Source of the DNA: Asticcacaulis excentricus CB 48
GTDB lineage: Bacteria; Pseudomonadota; Alphaproteobacteria; Caulobacterales; Caulobacteraceae
Reading direction: 5' to 3'
Assembly (NCBI RefSeq): GCF_000175215.2
Contig: NC_014816.1
Location: 1,795,001 to 1,859,000 of the forward strand
Length of the DNA: 64,000 nt
In this document: positions 63,261-64,000 of the stretch, piece after piece
Position numbering within the stretch: position 1 is the first letter of the stretch
Layout: each line of letters starts with the position of its first letter
Notes under the pieces: generated by a model
Told to the model about the DNA's origin: nothing
What the model saw: only the letters and a program-made list of their open reading frames with translations
Databases searched by the model: none
Translations under genes and position numbers: made by a program

Positions 63261-64000
63261 TTACGGCACCACGGTCACAAACAGATAGGTGGCAAAGATC
63301 ACCAGATGCGTCACGCCCTGCAACACGGTCGTGCGGCCGGTGCCCAGTGAGAAAATCGACACCACAAACGACAGCAGCAGCAGGACCATCGACTTGGTAT
63401 CGAGCCCCAGCGACAGGGGCCAGCCCATGATGACGCTCAACACCGCCACCGCCGGAATGGTCAGGCCGATGGTCGCCAGAGCCGAGCCCAAGGCGAGGTT
63501 GAGGCTGGTCTGAAGGCGGTTGCGGCGCGCCGCTTTGATGGCCGACAGACTTTCGGGGGCAAGTACCAGGGCCGCGATAAGCACCCCCACCACGGCCAGC
63601 GGCAGACCTGCGCCCACCACCGCCTTTTCTACATGCGGCGACAGGCTCTTGGCCAGCAGGACCACCCCGGCCAGCGCCACGATCAGCACACCAAAGGCGA
63701 TCAGGGTTTCTTTCAACGTCGGCGGCTCGGCATGGGCGTCAGGTTTCAGATCACCTTCGCCCGAGGGCAGGAAGTAGTCGCGGTGACGCACCGTCTGCAC
63801 CAGCACAAAGGCGCCGTAGAGTATCAGCGACACCACGGCGACGAAAATGAGTTGTGATGGCGAAAAGAACGGCCCCGGTACCGAGGAGGTAAAATTGGGC
63901 AAAACCAGCGACAGGGACGCCATGGCCGCCAGCACGCACAGGGCCGAGCTGACGCCTTTGAGGACAAAGCGCTGCTCGTGATGGCGCACTCCTCCGACCA
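63261..64000 (-). CDS. chaA: Calcium:proton antiporter ChaA (C-terminal part)
   Basis: A frame that enters from the right edge, so the N-terminus is missing (about 246 residues visible). The first visible residues are VGGVRHHEQRFVLKG, which aligns with the middle of ChaA. ChaA-type elements follow: LVLPNFTSSVPGPFFSPSQL, SLILYGAFVLVQTVRHRDYF, LVLAPESLSAIKAARRNRLQ and LNLALGSALATIGLTIPAVA, the conserved second cation-exchange motif (Glu in APES). A member of the Ca2+/cation antiporter superfamily with about six TM helices in this part. Confidence 0.9.
   Translation of the reverse strand, partial: VGGVRHHEQRFVLKGVSSALCVLAAMASLSLVLPNFTSSVPGPFFSPSQLIFVAVVSLILYGAFVLVQTVRHRDYFLPSGEGDLKPDAHAEPPTLKETLIAFGVLIVALAGVVLLAKSLSPHVEKAVVGAGLPLAVVGVLIAALVLAPESLSAIKAARRNRLQTSLNLALGSALATIGLTIPAVAVLSVIMGWPLSLGLDTKSMVLLLLSFVVSIFSLGTGRTTVLQGVTHLVIFATYLFVTVVP

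Overview
The window looks like chromosome from a Caulobacterales alphaproteobacterium, most like Asticcacaulis, Caulobacter or Brevundimonas. This rests on an FtsZ with a long proline/glutamine-rich linker and a [14 protein letters not shown] tail, RcdA and TrcR (DUF1013) family cell-cycle proteins, several DUF465/DUF1192/DUF1465-type small proteins, GANTC and CtrA-like motifs near division genes, and a GC-rich coding style. There are no rRNA or tRNA genes, CRISPR arrays, transposases or phage genes. Almost everything is core chromosome.

Region 1 (1-2.4 kb): a cut-off small membrane protein, aminopeptidase P and a small membrane protein. Region 2 (2.4-25.3 kb, all on the minus strand) is one long block. 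Read in transcription order it holds ruvC-ruvA-ruvB (branch migration), tolQ-tolR-tolA-tolB-pal plus a CsgG-like gene and cpoB (envelope constriction), tilS-ftsH, ftsQ-ftsA-ftsZ (division), lpxC (lipid A), bamD (outer membrane assembly), recN (repair) and ligA. Terminators after pal, the CsgG-like gene, ftsH, ftsA, ftsZ and bamD divide the block into several transcription units. A CtrA-like site before ftsQ and a CtrA-like site plus four GANTC sites before ftsZ suggest cell-cycle control.

Region 3 (25.5-39.0 kb, plus strand): a two-TM protein with a TPR-like C-terminus, a DUF486 membrane protein, a small lipoprotein, the coupled tamA-tamB translocation pair, an ABC-F ATPase and a PAS-GAF-GGDEF-EAL cyclic-di-GMP protein. 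Region 4 (39.1-44.6 kb, plus strand): an N-acetylglucosamine catabolic cluster (GntR regulator, NagX-like, NagP-like MFS, BadF-type amino-sugar kinase, nagA). nagB is not present in the window.

Region 5 (44.6-55.7 kb, mixed strands): an OmpA-like lipoprotein, a PP2C-like phosphatase, a YbgC-like thioesterase, a 25-residue hydrophobic microprotein ahead of a membrane protein, DUF465 proteins, ubiX, a sialate O-acetylesterase behind a LacI-type operator, trcR, a quinone-oxidoreductase-like protein, a DUF1192 protein and rcdA. Region 6 (55.7-64 kb): thiE, a lipoprotein, efp, suhB, an SDR-tetR pair behind three consecutive palindromes, an ABC exporter, rpmE and a truncated chaA.

The most notable points are the triple palindrome and atypical SDR at 59.5-60.5 kb, the ftsZ upstream region, a dispersed repeat that forms part of the ruvC coding sequence, the 25-aa microprotein, and a CsgG-like gene inside the tol-pal cluster. 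I found no convincing wholly new multi-gene system.
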